Shown here piece after piece: positions 1-11,262 of a DNA stretch of 64,000 nt. This DNA is from Oncomelania hupensis (lineage: Eukaryota; Mollusca; Gastropoda; Littorinimorpha; Pomatiopsidae). The stretch lies in contig CM072515.1 in NCBI GenBank assembly GCA_036898135.1, positions 23,168,700 to 23,232,699 of the forward strand, read 5' to 3'. Both the position numbers and the translations under genes were made by a program. The first letter of the stretch is position 1, and each line of letters opens with the position of its first letter. The notes under the pieces were generated by a model. That model had not been told where the DNA came from. It made no database searches and saw only the letters and a program-made list of their open reading frames with translations.

Positions 1-2882
1 CAGCAGGGCTAGATTGTGAAGTACGCACAGTAACTGGCATTTTTTCCATTGATAAGAAACACAAAATGAAATCGACATCTAGTTAACTGGTTCCAGTTTC
101 AGGACTAGCGCGTGTCCGCCAATAAATTTTGTAGAAGCCATGACGTCAGCGGAAGCGGATGTTTGGTGGCGGTATCCTTGCTGGCTCAGCGGTACAAAGA
201 GCGCAGCAGATTGACATCAGACGACTTGACGAAATTGTGGAAATGTCGCTGCATACGGGATAGCCTGATGGTGCATTGGAACAAAAGGTCTTTGAGACAT
301 GGCTTTATGCAGCTCAACTCCCCCTTCACTCCCTCCCCTCCCTCCTCATCCCTCTTTTCGTCCCCTCGCTGCCTTTATTAATATCGCCACACTTGCCTTT
401 CCTTTGGCTTGGAGGGAATTATTTTGGAATGAAATGTAGACAAGACATTATAGGCCTAATCACAGAAATGAACGAAATGGTTGGTGGTTGGAGATGGAGA
501 TTAATGATCGGGGTGGTGCATGAATGCTATTTCTTGTTCATTCTTCAAGACAAAGTTCATGACACTAACAATTTTGCAAACCGATCCAATCAAAATATCA
601 ATGTGTAAAGAGCAACTTCATGGGTGGCAGGAACAAGCTAGGCTTGTTGGAAATCGTAGCAGGGAACCTGAGTGTTGTTTTAAGTACACCAGATTAATCT
701 TGAATTTTCGGCGGAAGGTGTACATAATCAGACAGATCTGTTGATAGAAAGGTTTACCTTAGCGAACATTGGATGATCATGATTGTACAAAAAAGGGACC
801 TACGCTTATAACTCGAGCGTTACCATTAAACTTCATGAATGAATGAGCACAAATTCTTCAAAGAAGAAAAAAAAACAATTACGTCGATTTATTCTTTTTT
901 TTTAAGGTATAATTGGATTGAATTTTCTGGGATTTTTTCTTATCTCACTTGTATCATTATGAGGTGTGTGTAGTCTATATGCCTGTCAGAAATGCTGGAT
1001 TATTTATATTGCGTCCATATCGTATTGAATGCATGGGAATAACGTGAAGACTGCTTTTTGATCTTCCGTTGTCTTTGACGTGTATAACGTTTGCTCGACT
1101 TGACTGAAAGCCCCTTGGAGGTTAGAGCCGTAAAATAAACTCTATAACTAAATAAAATAAAGCACTCCAATGAAGGTTTCTCATCCAAAGTTGACAGTAG
1201 TATCACACTGCCTTATAGGTTACTCCAATAATAAGGTGGTTGTCTTTCTGGAATACGCTCCTCCACTCTGAGATCACCTACTAAACGAATGGGTCGGCGT
1301 CCAGATCGCGGGGATTGTTAATTTATTGTCCTCGGGAAATGTCTTCAAATCGGCTCCCCGCTTCTTGCCACTCCGCGTAAAATCACGTACAACGTAGGGC
1401 GATGTTAATGCAATCTGAAATGTTTCAGCAGTTGACGCTAAATGGACTACGCCAACTGTAAAGCCGATGTTCGTTTTTTCCCCTTTCTGGCATGTCATGA
1501 TCATATTCGCATTATGCGCTGTCTGGTGAAGCCAGGTTAGTCCATGTTTTTCTTCCATCTGTCGCGTTTGCTTTTTAATGCCCACGTCATATTTGCCTAG
1601 GCAGCGATGTTCCGCGGGCCGTCACAGGTGGGGGTATTGTCCCTTGAAATGAGGAAGAGGTCACAACACTCGTTGAGAGCTGCTAGCTGAGCGTGTCATC
1701 ACTGCCATCATCACTTCATCATTTACCAAATCACTTCATCACTTTTATCAAAACACTAAACAGCAGACTGTGCACTTCAAAACACTTCTCATGCAGTCAC
1801 ACAGTGCACTTACCTAAAGGAATACGTCAGCATCGGCAAAATAGTTGTGATGAAATACATTTTTTAAAATGTAAATTTATAGGGACCATCAGGGTTCTTC
1901 AAAGTTGATGTGCTTGACAAAAATACTGCCGGCAAGGATACATAATTAATTTTCAGCTTTACTAACTGACCTTTGATTACCCTTTATATTTGCCGGTTCT
2001 GCATCTGTTATTCTTATATAAGCCTGGTATTGCTGTATTTATCTTGTTATTTTGTTAGTAAAACTTGGTTATTTCTTATTTCCTTTCTTCCACAACCCAC
2101 CCGCTCCGCCTCAAAGATTGCGGGTCTATTTTATCTAGCCTACTAAGGGCAAAAACAGAGGTATGTTTAGAGCTTGACAGATGTAAGCGTGACACTGATA
2201 CCGACGATACACGTCGTGTGTTGACTGCGCATGCGACATCTAGATTATTGAAACTTTCCTGTCTAACAATGTTACCACGCACATATTTATTTTCAAAGTT
2301 GTACATTGTAAATCCATACCTCTATGAGGCATAGGCGCTCGTATATGAATGCGAAGCGTAACCGCGTCACTCGCTATGTAGGAGTAGGTCTATAATAGTA
2401 GAGAGCTTAAGGCGCACTTTATAGAGAGACACGCTCACACCAGAGACGGATGCTTGTGAGGTTGTGACCAAGTGTAGCTGACGACTTGTGACTTCAAAAA
2501 GCCAACTACCTACTGTGACCAAATATAAGAGCAGAGATGCCCGACCTCGAACATGGCGCACGAGCAGTGGCGCGTGCTCGCTGCAACCGGAAATTACTCC
2601 GCACGTGCGTGGGTGTTGAATTTCCCAAATGGTGACTGTTCGCATATTGCTCTTTTCAAAACCGTTGGTCTTCCACAAGGATTTTGTGTATGTGTGTGTG
2701 TTGGGGGGAGGGGGTGTAGGTGTGTGTGTGTCGTCTGCCAGCTTACTACACTGCTTCATAATTGAAGAGACAACGACGGTAACAAACGATGGCGATAACG
2801 ATTTCTCGTACCTATTACAAGTTATATAGTTTCAGTTTCATTGTCAAAACGGTCAGAGCGCATTCAGTTTGACATTACATTA
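1..2882. other. Intergenic region, no confident gene
   Basis: I see no repeat family, splice-supported exon or RNA gene that I can name here, apart from the candidate coding segment at 1274-1618. A GT/G-rich stretch lies at about 2687-2735. The rest is unremarkable, moderately AT-rich sequence with only short open frames. Confidence 0.5.
1274..1618 (-). CDS. Unassigned open segment, possible exon or gene relic
   Basis: The minus strand is open for about 115 codons and ends in a stop at 1274. The composition is protein-like rather than low-complexity, with mixed charged and hydrophobic residues and several Trp, Cys and His. There is no clear initiator: the frame is open upstream of a GTG to a stop near 1620. 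I recognise no domain and no convincing splice sites. It could be an exon of a host gene, an old transposon relic, or chance. Confidence 0.25.
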   Translation of the reverse strand, partial: PAEHRCLGKYDVGIKKQTRQMEEKHGLTWLHQTAHNANMIMTCQKGEKTNIGFTVGVVHLASTAETFQIALTSPYVVRDFTRSGKKRGADLKTFPEDNKLTIPAIWTPTHSFSR

Positions 2883-3452
2883 CATGATTATTGCTTTAGG
2901 TCCAGCGGACTCTTCCGAGCCAAATCAGGACCGGACAACCCCTGATCCGCATAACAGATCTGCTGAAACAACCCTAGTGGTAAAACTGAAAGCTCTCCAC
3001 CAGCCAGTCACTTTACAATAAAGACATCCCACGCAGGGGACGCTGAAGCTGTATTCTAATTTATCGAACCCACGTTTACAAAAACAAAATAGAATACAAA
3101 CAGCATTATAAATTATCAACAAAACACATACGTATAAAATGCCTACATTGCTAAATAATAACATCATAGGAAGCCCTAGTGACCACCTGGCAGAAAGCGT
3201 CGAATATTCACAAGCTGATCCAACAGACCTCATACACAAACAAGGAGTCTTGTCCCGGAAGAGTTTTCAAGAAAAAAGGTAGATGACTGGTTTAGCGAAG
3301 AAGACGATAGTATAGCAGATTGATAGAACAGAGCAGGAATGAGAAAGAGCAAATGAGAAAGACAGCGACAGTGGGAATTTAAAGCACTAAATTTCCAGAA
3401 AGTGGGGATACTATTTATACTGAAACCCCCGGCATCCCAACGGGGGGAATTC
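2883..3452 (-). repeat. Interspersed repeat family A, near-complete copy
   Basis: This ~570-bp unit recurs at 17678, 31716, 41276, 47480 and 50224 and in fragments elsewhere. Read on the minus strand it starts with a C/G-rich block followed by a TATAAATA-like motif. It ends in 'tccgctggacctaaagc' plus a short simple-repeat tail, which here is built of TGTAATG. Different copies have different tails, as in target-primed retrotransposition. It has no tRNA-like head and no coding capacity that I can see, so its class is open. Confidence 0.8.
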
Positions 3453-3526
3453 AGTTTGACATGGCAAGAGAGAAAATGGTCTGGGTATGTAGCAATATAC
3501 AGCTTTGAACTGATGTACCTGGGGCT

Positions 3527-3640
3527 GAATTGAGTTAGATCCTGAATCGACCACGCCTTGAGCAGCTCTCGAGCTGGAAAAGCGCTATATAAGAACGATT
3601 AAATAATAAATTAATTAATTAATTAATTAATTAATAAGGC
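3527..3640 (+). repeat. 3' end of tRNA-type SINE family C
   Basis: The segment matches the end of the full SINE at 46133-46565, including 'ttgagcagctc', 'aaaagcgctatataag' and 'aacgattaaataa'. It runs into an (AATT)n-like tail at about 3610-3635. The tRNA-like head is missing, so this is a 5'-truncated or decayed copy. Confidence 0.75.
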
Positions 3641-4195
3641 CTCACTCACTTTTATACTAATATGCTATAACCAAAGGCAGAATTTTACAAAAATCAGAGA
3701 AGATAAAAACAATCCAAAAAGTTTTTAGATAAATTGCTGTACGCGGAAGTCATGGACTAATCAGTCTTACTATAACTATATCTACTTCTTCTTTTTCTTC
3801 TTCTTCTGGTAATATCCAGGATCAAGGTAGTGACCGTTACTGATATTCCAGGTGGTGCCGAAGATGGTGCAACCTTAATAGGGAGACCTAGATAGGTTTG
3901 GCATCGCTGAGTCTATCTTAAGGTCTTGGTTTTCACTTTCTGTCTTATCAGCTTCTCGGGTAACCAATAAAATGGCTGCTTTATAAGTGACCTTCTTCCC
4001 CAAATTGGCACTTCTGAAGTCTTTGATCGGACAGATCTGCATAACCACAATCAGGTTTTAGGTCGCCAAATGGTCATCTGTATCTTATCTCTATGGCTCG
4101 ATTCCACAAACTCAAACCTTTGTCAGCAGAGAAGGGGGGAGAGAGATCTTTCCCATTTTTCCATTAGTCTCCAAGAAGGTTGTGTTTCGGAGTGT
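3641..4195. other. No gene seen
   Basis: AT-rich sequence with a short (CTT)n tract near 3786-3806. I find no supported gene or recognised repeat. Confidence 0.5.
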
Positions 4196-4197
4196 CG

Positions 4198-4514
4198 GGG
4201 TGTCGGATAGCGCAGTGGTTGGAGCACTCGCTACTTTGTCGCAAGTTAAGCACCGTCCAGTGCGGTTAGCACTTGGATGGGTGACCGCAAAAACGTGAAG
4301 CGACAAATAACAACGCCCCCAGTTGACTCAACTGTGACTGAGTACCTACTCTCTTAAGGGTGGGGATTCCCCCCCCTCCCGGAAGGTAAAGCAGCGAGGG
4401 AGAGAGATGGGCATCACCCTCATTACGCTGGCCCAAGATAAGTGTGATCTCCAACATCACGCTCCCCTACGGCCACAAGGCTATGGGACCACCTTTACCT
4501 TACCTTTACCTACC
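4198..4514 (+). repeat. SINE with tRNA-like head and 5S rRNA-like segment
   Basis: The head carries a pol III A-box-like motif 'tagcgcagtgg' at 4208-4218. About 25 bp later, 4243-4288 closely resembles the 3' half of metazoan 5S rRNA, with 'gttaagcaccgtc' followed by 'cacttggatgggtgaccgc' (the intermediate-element/C-box part of the 5S promoter). It ends in (ACCTTT)n at about 4491-4514. A diverged relative is at 44300-44645. The arrangement suggests a SINE whose promoter combines tRNA- and 5S-derived parts. It is not a 5S gene, because the 5S 5' half and 3' terminus are absent. Confidence 0.65.
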
Positions 4515-4766
4515 TCCAAGAAGGATAGCATAATTATAAAAAGGATTGTGTCCAAGAAGCTATCATTGAACTCCAGTCCTATTGCTTTAGGCGAGACAAA
4601 TAGATCTACAAACCTAAACGTTTTGAGCTCACAGGCACAGCGGCGTTACTCGAGTTGGATGCTGCCTATGTAACGGGGCCTCGACAAGATAGCGGTAGAT
4701 AACGCACAGCCCTTGCTCTGACTCTGAATGTGTTATCTACTGTCGTAATGCCTCTTTGGTAGTAAG

Positions 4767-6514
4767 CTATGAGGCGCCATTTGTAAATTAAATGGTTATT
4801 GTCATTATATCTATAGAACATACATTTTACCTGTATAAAAGATATGGTATAATTATAAAATGAATTATATACCTATAAAATACATTCTATAGCAATACAA
4901 CATTTTTTATAGCTATAAAGCAACATTTTTATAGCTACAGACTACATTTTACGATATACAAGAGATCATACACGAATCGTCACGCAGTTTGTAAATATTA
5001 AACACAAAAAAAAACTATTTTATTTATAAACAAAACATTTTATAAGTAACCAATTCATTTTATCTATAAACAAAACATTTTATAAGTAACCAATTCATTT
5101 TACCTATAAACAAGTCATTGTATCTATAAACAAGTCATTGTATAGCAAAAACGATCTATAAAACTTCCTTTTATCTGTAAACACTTCATTTTATAGCAAC
5201 AACGAGCACTTATATCTATAGAATACATTTTATAACACGTACAATGAATTGTACCTGTAGAATTAATTCGCGACAATTATTTTCCAGTCGGCGCCTTACA
5301 ATAATTTTATACTAACTTTCTCATTGTATAACGGCTTCTCTCCCTTCGATTATTTTTATTTTGTAACGTTCTAAGCGACCCAAAGTTGCTATGCGGTGCG
5401 CAAAGATGGCTGACGTGTTTTTTTTTCATTTTTTTTTTAAACTTAAAATTTACGTCCCCGGACTCATTAAGCGTATAGGGGACGATTGGTTAATAGGTAC
5501 ATTCAACCAATTCAACGAAAAAAGGCCCCCCCCCCCCCTCCTCTGCGCTGGGCTCTTGCATTTTCATGTGGAAGTGACGTTGCATAAGCTAAGTTTAGAT
5601 AGCTACGGCGCGTGTAAAGAATTCCCGCTAGGCCTATATCGACTTCCCGCGATGTCAACAATCTCCAAGGTAACAGTTACGATGGAAGCTGGTTTGCCTT
5701 CGTGCTTATCGATAGTTTTTCAAGACGACCAAAAAATAATTGGAACAGTCGAGACTGAAAATGATGTTTTATCAGCATTTCACTAGTATGGTCCTCGCCA
5801 ATTTATATAATACACTAGTATGGTCCTTGCCATTTTTTGTAGTAGACTTTAATGGTCTTTACCATGTTGAGTCGCTTAGAAGTTTATAAGTAGTCTACAC
5901 GAGGAGGGAGTTGCTTCCCTGGGATCAGCAATAATCGAAGGGAGAGAAGCAGTTATACAATGAGAAAGTTAGTATAAAATTATTGTAAGGCGCCGACTGG
6001 AAAATAATTGTCGCGAATTAATTCTACAGGTACAATTCATTGTACGTGTTATAAAATGTATTCTATAGATATAAGTGCTCGTTGTTGCTATAAAATGAAG
6101 TGTTTACAGATAAAAGGAAGTTTTATAGATCGTTTTTGCTATACAATGACTTGTTTATAGATACAATGACTTGTTTATAGGTAAAATGAATTGGTTACTT
6201 ATAAAATGTTTTGTTTATAGATAAAATGAATTGGTTACTTATAAAATGTTTTGTTTATAAATAAAATAGTTTTTTTGTGTTTAATATTTACAAACGGCGT
6301 GACGATTCGTGTATGATCTCTTGTATATCGTAAAATGTAGTCTGTAGCTATAAAAATGTTGCTTTATAGCTATAAAAAATGTTGTATTGCTATAGAATGT
6401 ATTTTATAGGTATATAATTCATTTTATAATTATACCATATCTTTTATACAGGTAAAATGTATGTTCTATAGATATAATGACAATAACCATTTAATTTACA
6501 AATGGCGCCTCATA
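4767..6514. mobile_element. Fold-back transposon with very long inverted repeats
   Basis: The left arm (about 4767-5354) and right arm (about 5930-6514) are near-perfect reverse complements of about 585 bp. They enclose a ~575-bp centre. The outer ends read 'tatgaggcgcc' and its complement, flanked or begun by TA, which fits a TA target duplication with termini starting TGAGGCGCC. Each arm contains tandem AT-rich modules such as 'ataagtaaccaattcat' and repeated 'tatagctata'-like motifs. No transposase domain is visible in the centre, so the element looks non-autonomous. The high arm identity suggests recent activity or gene conversion between arms. Confidence 0.85.
5355..5929. other. Centre (loop) of the fold-back element
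   Basis: This segment separates the two arms. It holds a C-run (about 5527-5539), a 'gtcccc...ggggac' hairpin motif at 5453-5484, and a short tandem 'actagtatggtcc' repeat near 5784-5830. A 131-codon frame at 5391-5786 spans T-runs and C-runs and shows no recognisable domain, so I do not call it a gene. Confidence 0.5.
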
Positions 6515-7123
6515 GAAATGCTCAGCATCAACTCACATGGGTAGATATAAAAGATATCTCTTGCAGTGGTACATTAACCGCTCTCTCTCCGTGATTGTGC
6601 ATCGATAATTGTATCTGCCCAGTGGTGAAATGAACTATCAAATTCACTTACCATAGCCAAAGATGAGTGCCCGGAGACGGGGTGAACACTAGTCCCCTTA
6701 ACTGGATATTAGATAGAGCCACCGCGCTGACCACTGCGACCAACGATAGTGCCTGCCTCCATAAAGTCAGCATGTCTTTGAGTTGTCTGTTGATTTACAG
6801 CTGATCGAGTTCCTGCTTCAAAAGAAGAATAGTCTCAGTGGCGTAGCTAGGGTAGGGGGAGGGGGGGGTATAAAATCGAAAGTACCCCCCGGGCCCCCAC
6901 TTGAGAGTGGGCCCCCAAAGGAGAGTCTGAAATTTTTTTTTTACATTAAATATTAAATATTACGCTACCGCCATGTAATCTTGCTATTCACGTTGTTATA
7001 TAAGTTTAGACTTAAATATTTATTTTAAAAAATTTTAAATGGGAAAAAGTGGGTTCCAAGCAAATAAACCCCTTTGTTACTAAGAAAGACAAGGTCTGCT
7101 ACCCATTTGTGCGTTTATTCAAG
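6515..7123. other. No gene seen; one transposon-like left end
   Basis: From 6836 the sequence begins 'cagtggcgtagctagg' and runs into G-rich and C-rich tracts, a style typical of hAT-type termini. No matching right end is visible. The remainder is AT-rich and unassigned. Confidence 0.4.
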
Positions 7124-7141
7124 TGCACACACACACCCCTA

Positions 7142-7180
<39 letters not shown>
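7124..7180. repeat. (CA)n microsatellite
   Basis: Nearly pure CA dinucleotides directly upstream of the SINE B copy. They may have replaced its tRNA-like head. Confidence 0.9.
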
Positions 7181-7451
7181 GAGGTCACCGAGGGTTTTCT
7201 CCGGGCACTCCGGTTTCCTCCCTCCCTTTAATAATGGTACAGGAGGCAGTCAATATAAAAATTTCACAAATAAAAATTCGGTTTTCTTTCCGTCTTTTAA
7301 TAGCGATCTCACTGCCTTTACACCACCTGTTTGAGTGATGGATGTGTGTTTGGTGTGTGTGAGGGTGGATGGGACAGGTGAGCGTGTATGTTGGTATAGA
7401 TCGCCGCGCTTTGAGCCTGAATGATTTGGGGAAAGACGCGTATAGCATCCT

Positions 7452-7453
<2 letters not shown>
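7181..7453 (+). repeat. SINE family B, body and 3' end
   Basis: The segment shares 'gggttttctccgggcactcc', 'ggtttcctccctccc', 'ataatggtac' and the 3' part 'tatagcatcctg' with the copies at 8505-8765 (-) and 13005-14057 (-). It ends directly in a (TAT)n tail. The tRNA-like head seen in the other two copies is missing. Confidence 0.75.
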
Positions 7454-7524
<71 letters not shown>

Positions 7525-7552
7525 ACCTTCTTCTTCTTCTTCTTCTTCTTCT
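7454..7552. repeat. (TTA)n then (TTC)n microsatellites at the meeting of two retroposon tails
   Basis: About 70 bp of TTA repeats follow the plus-strand SINE, and about 30 bp of TTC repeats precede the minus-strand LINE. On the minus strand the LINE therefore ends in GAA/TAA repeats, the sort of simple tail made by I-type LINEs. Confidence 0.85.
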
Positions 7553-8505
7553 GCGTTCCTCCAAATGGGGCCTCAGATGTCCAGGTTTGTCAAACTTATG
7601 AAGCGGGCAGTGGTTTCGAGGTCTTGCTTGGAGCCCCAGAGTTTTACGTCCAGCGTCTGTCCTGCAGACCAGAGTTGTGTCCTGGCATTCTGGTACTGGG
7701 GGCAGGACTGCAGGATGTGCTCTGGGGTCTGGAGGTCTGTTCCACACGGGCAGTCAGGGGTGTGTGACAGGCCCAGGCGATGCATGTGGTAACGCAGGCG
7801 GCAGTGACCAGTTCGTAGCCGGAAAATCGTGGTCTGTTCATGGCGCTGGAGGTGTGCCATCTGGTCGTCAGATGGAGGGTCATGCTGGGTGGTCCAGGTT
7901 GCCTGGAAGTGCCGCTTGACCAGAGTCTTGGCTTCCTTATAAGAGACTGGGGGGTGTGGCTGCTCCATTTTGCTGCCCGACTTAGCCAGCCTGTCCGCCT
8001 CCTCGTTTCCTGACAGACCACAGTGAGCAGGTATCCACTGGACTGCTACCTTCGTGTATTGCGAGAGGGCAATCAACAGGCGCTGTGTGTCTCTTTCCAG
8101 CTGTTCACTGGGCGACTGCAGGCTCTCGATGATGGAGCGGCAGTCAGACAGGAAGACGATATTTGAGGCGGGCGCTTCTGCAGCAAGGAGCCGGGCAGCC
8201 TCATGAAGAGCAGTGAGCTCAGCCCTGTAGTTGGTGGACCGGGCTCCAGCAGGCAGGGATCTGGAGAGGGTGCTTTCATCGGTGAAGCGCAGGTGTAGTC
8301 CGCTGCCTCCGTTGCTGACGGCTGCATCAGAGGATCCATCCGTGTATGCGTGGATCCACATGGGCCTGGGATACTTCAGGTCCAGGAGCTCCAGAGTGAG
8401 GGAGCGTAGCGCAGCCTCTGACTGCTCGCCCTTGTACCTCACTCCTGGGACGTCAGGGCAGAACATGAGTTCGGTAGTCGGGGTGTCCCAGTCATTATTA
8501 CACCG
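7553..8505 (-). pseudogene. 5'-truncated LINE, RNase H and C-terminal zinc-knuckle part of ORF2
   Basis: The minus strand is open over 7573-8514 (313 codons, stop at 7573). RNase H type 1 lies at residues about 53-178, with acidic residues in 'YTDGSS' (D59), 'YRAELTAL' (E99), 'FLSDCRS' (D124) and 'GNEEADRLAK' (D174). A Cys/His knuckle follows near 255-271 (C, C, H, C). RNase H is typical of I/Nimb/Tad-type LINEs. The reverse transcriptase and endonuclease are absent, so this is a 5'-truncated insertion. The first ~12 codons belong to the adjoining SINE rather than the LINE. It ends in GAA/TAA simple repeats. Confidence 0.85.
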
Positions 8506-8765
8506 AACACACATCTATCAATCAAACATGTGGTAGAAAGGCAGGGAGGCGCGGAGAGGAAACCGCATTTTTTATTATTTTTTTACTTTTTAAATTTTAG
8601 ATTTACTACATCCAATACAATTATTGAAGGGCGGGATGAAATCGGAGTAACCGGAGAAAACCTTTGGTGACCTCAATGGTCTCATACGTTCGCCCCTTGC
8701 GGGAATCGAACCCGCGACCATCGACATAAGAAGCCGGCTACTAACCCACTGTGCCACGAGGTCAC
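8505..8765 (-). repeat. SINE family B with tRNA-like head
   Basis: On the minus strand the head (8765 to 8691) has an A-box-like 'tggcacagtgg' and a B-box 'ggttcgattcc', the internal pol III promoter of tRNA-derived SINEs. The body shares the 'ttttctccgg..actccg' block with 7181-7453 and 13005-13290. The SINE breaks off where the LINE fragment begins. This is not a functional tRNA, because no acceptor stem closes around the head. Confidence 0.8.
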
Positions 8766-9192
8766 CTGAGAAGAAGAAGAAGAAGAAGTAAACAGGCTCG
8801 ATCTCAGTTTATACTCTCATAGGAAGCATCGAAGGAGTAAAAGGCGAGAATGTGGACGATGGGAGGGGTTGGGGATTGGTTTGGAAGGAGAGGGAGGATG
8901 GAAAAGGGGAGGGGGAGTGAGATTGAGTGTAAAAGCGGTGGTAGGACGGACTTCCTAGTATTTCAGGTTGGGGGTGGTATATACAAGAGTGAGTGTATTT
9001 GGGGGTGGGGGTGGGGGTGGGAGGAAGGTGTGTGTATTTGTGGGTGTACGTGTGCGTGTGTGTTCGAGAGAGACAGAGAGATACACAGACAGAGAGACAA
9101 AGAGTGACAGAGACAGATACCCTTGGAGTGTAGAACCAAGGGAGAAAACCAGCTTCCTGGGTAGTTAATAGAAATCAACCAGAGTTATCATA

Positions 9193-9248
<56 letters not shown>

Positions 9249-10155
9249 CAGAGACAGAGACAGAGACAGAGACAGACAGAGAGAGAGACAGAGAGAGACA
9301 GAGACAGACAGAGACAGAGAGAGAGAGACAGAGAGAAAGAAAGACAGAGACAGACAGACAGAATCATTGGAACGTTGAATTAAGGGAGAAAACAAACTTC
9401 CTAGGGTTGTTCTAGAAATCAAACAGTTATTGTTATAATCACAGAGAGACAGAAAGAGAGAGGGAGACAGGAAGACCGAGGGACAGACAAAAATGCTGGT
9501 ATTAATTTTATATTACTATTTATTTATTATTATGAACTCTTCATATCTTTTTTTTTTACACCAGAAAAACAATAACCGGTCATGGCGAATATTTCCCAGA
9601 CAAAATATCACAATTTGAATGTGTTTGTTTTCTTTGGGAGAGAGAGTCAGAGACGGAAACAGGGAGACAGAGAGCGAGACAGACAGACAACAACACTTGC
9701 TAATTTTGTATTACTATTTATTTGTGATTCATTATGAACTCTTAATTTTATCATATTTTTTACACACGAAAAACAAAACCACAACAACAACAACAATATT
9801 CAATACCACTGAATATCTCTGGAACAAAGTGTCAAACCAAATTTGATTTTTGTTTTTAATCAGTACTGGTGGTCAACCCTGGAACATGTCAATGCGTGTT
9901 CATAAATAAAGCACCATTTATATAATACAGACAGTACGTGCTGGTAAGCAAGCATAAGGGCATAATACAAGTTAGGTGCCTGTAGTGAATCCTCCGTAGC
10001 AAAGCGGGAGACACCACACAACCTTGGGTATGCTGTCTATCGCATATATAATGATGCAAGCCTGTGCGGTACCTACCGCTCACCTATCGAGAATCCACTT
10101 CAGTCGAGAACCCAAACTTACGTTAATCGCATTCCTTCGCTGAACAGCGACAGGC
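8766..10155. repeat. GA-rich simple-sequence region with duplicated segments
   Basis: A long (GA)n/(CAGA)n region occupies about 9065-9365, with G-rich tracts at 9000-9022. The segments 9125-9200 and 9365-9450 are diverged direct copies ('agggagaaaac', 'cttcct', 'agaaatcaa'). The segments around 9495-9570 and 9697-9775 are another pair. I see no gene. Confidence 0.6.
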
Positions 10156-10161
10156 AAGGAC
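10156..10161. repeat. Left flanking direct repeat (candidate TSD) AAGGAC
   Basis: Identical to 25527-25532 and directly abutting the terminal inverted repeat. Confidence 0.55.
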
Positions 10162-11262
10162 TATGACGGCTTAATAGTGTCAAAAGTCCAGAATTTCAAT
10201 TCTAGTGTAGAATTTTAATTCCATCTTTCAAAATTAAAATTCTGTCACAAAATTACAATTCTATAAAGTCACAATTAAAATTCTGTGAAGTCAAAATTAA
10301 AATTCTACAACAAAATTGAAATTATATTTCATAATTAAAATTCTATAATAGAATTAAAATTCTGATTTCCAGAATTACAATTCTGATTCACATAATTACA
10401 ATTCTGATTTTTAGAATTAAAATTATCAAACGTAATTAAAATTACATGCTCTCATAATTTCACTTGTGACTTTTGACACAAGTAAAGCATGTAAAACGAT
10501 ATCAAAAGTTTAGAATTAAAATTATGATCTAGAATTACAATTTTACTTTAGAATTTTAATTCTATTATTTTATAATTAAAATTCTATTCTAGAATTTTAA
10601 TTCTATAGTAGAATTTTAATTCTAAGATTTCAGAATTAAAATTCTACTATAGAATTTTAATTCTAAGATTTGAGAATTAAAATTCTACTCTAGAATTTTA
10701 ATTCTGAGATTCGAGAATTAAAATTCTACTCTAGAATTGTAATTTTGAGATTCGAGAATTAAAATTCTATTCTAGAATTTTAATTCTGAGATTCGAGAAT
10801 TAAAATTCTACTCTAGAATTTTAATTCTAAGATTGGAGAATTAAAATTCTACTATAGAATTTTAATTCTAAGATTTCAGAATTAAAATTCTACTATAAAA
10901 TTTTAATTCTGAGATTCGAGAATTAAAATTCTACTCTATAATTGTAATTTTGAGATTCGAGAATTAAAATTCTATTGTAGAATTTTAATTCTGAGATTCG
11001 AGAATTAAAATTCTACTTTAGAATTGTAATTCTGAGATTCGAGAATTAAAATTCTACTATAGAATTGTAATTCTGAGATTCGAAAATTAAAATTCTACTC
11101 TAGAATTTTAATTCTGAGATTCGAGAATTAAAATTCTACTCTGGAATTGTAATTTTGAGATTCGAGAATTAAAATTCTATTGTAGAATTTTAATTCTAGA
11201 GTAGAATTTTAATTCTAGATCAGAATTAAAATTCCAGAGTAAAACTTTAATTAGGGGCTTTT
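10162..11262. repeat. Left terminal region: TIR plus array of GAATTTTAATTC palindromes
   Basis: The first ~40 bp match the right end in inverted orientation. From about 10190 to 11260 the sequence is almost entirely 'gaattaaaattc'/'gaattttaattc' pairs. From about 10620 they form a regular ~41-bp tandem unit in which the two halves are separated by about 7 bp, making each unit a dyad. An internal 'ttttgaca' motif recurs near 10468. A THAP-domain transposase could bind such sites; this is inference. Confidence 0.85.

Noticed and set aside
4243..4288. 5S rRNA gene
   Set aside because: Only part of the 5S promoter half is present, inside a SINE with a tRNA-like head and an (ACCTTT)n tail.
5391..5786. 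131-codon ORF in the fold-back centre as a transposase
   Set aside because: It crosses T- and C-homopolymers and shows no motif of any transposase family.
7250..7747. Long open frames through poly-Asn/Tyr/Ile runs
   Set aside because: They are translations of the (TTA)n/(TTC)n microsatellite and read antisense to the LINE fragment.
8691..8765. tRNA gene on the minus strand
   Set aside because: A and B boxes are present, but there is no pairing acceptor stem and it is followed by a SINE body shared with other loci.
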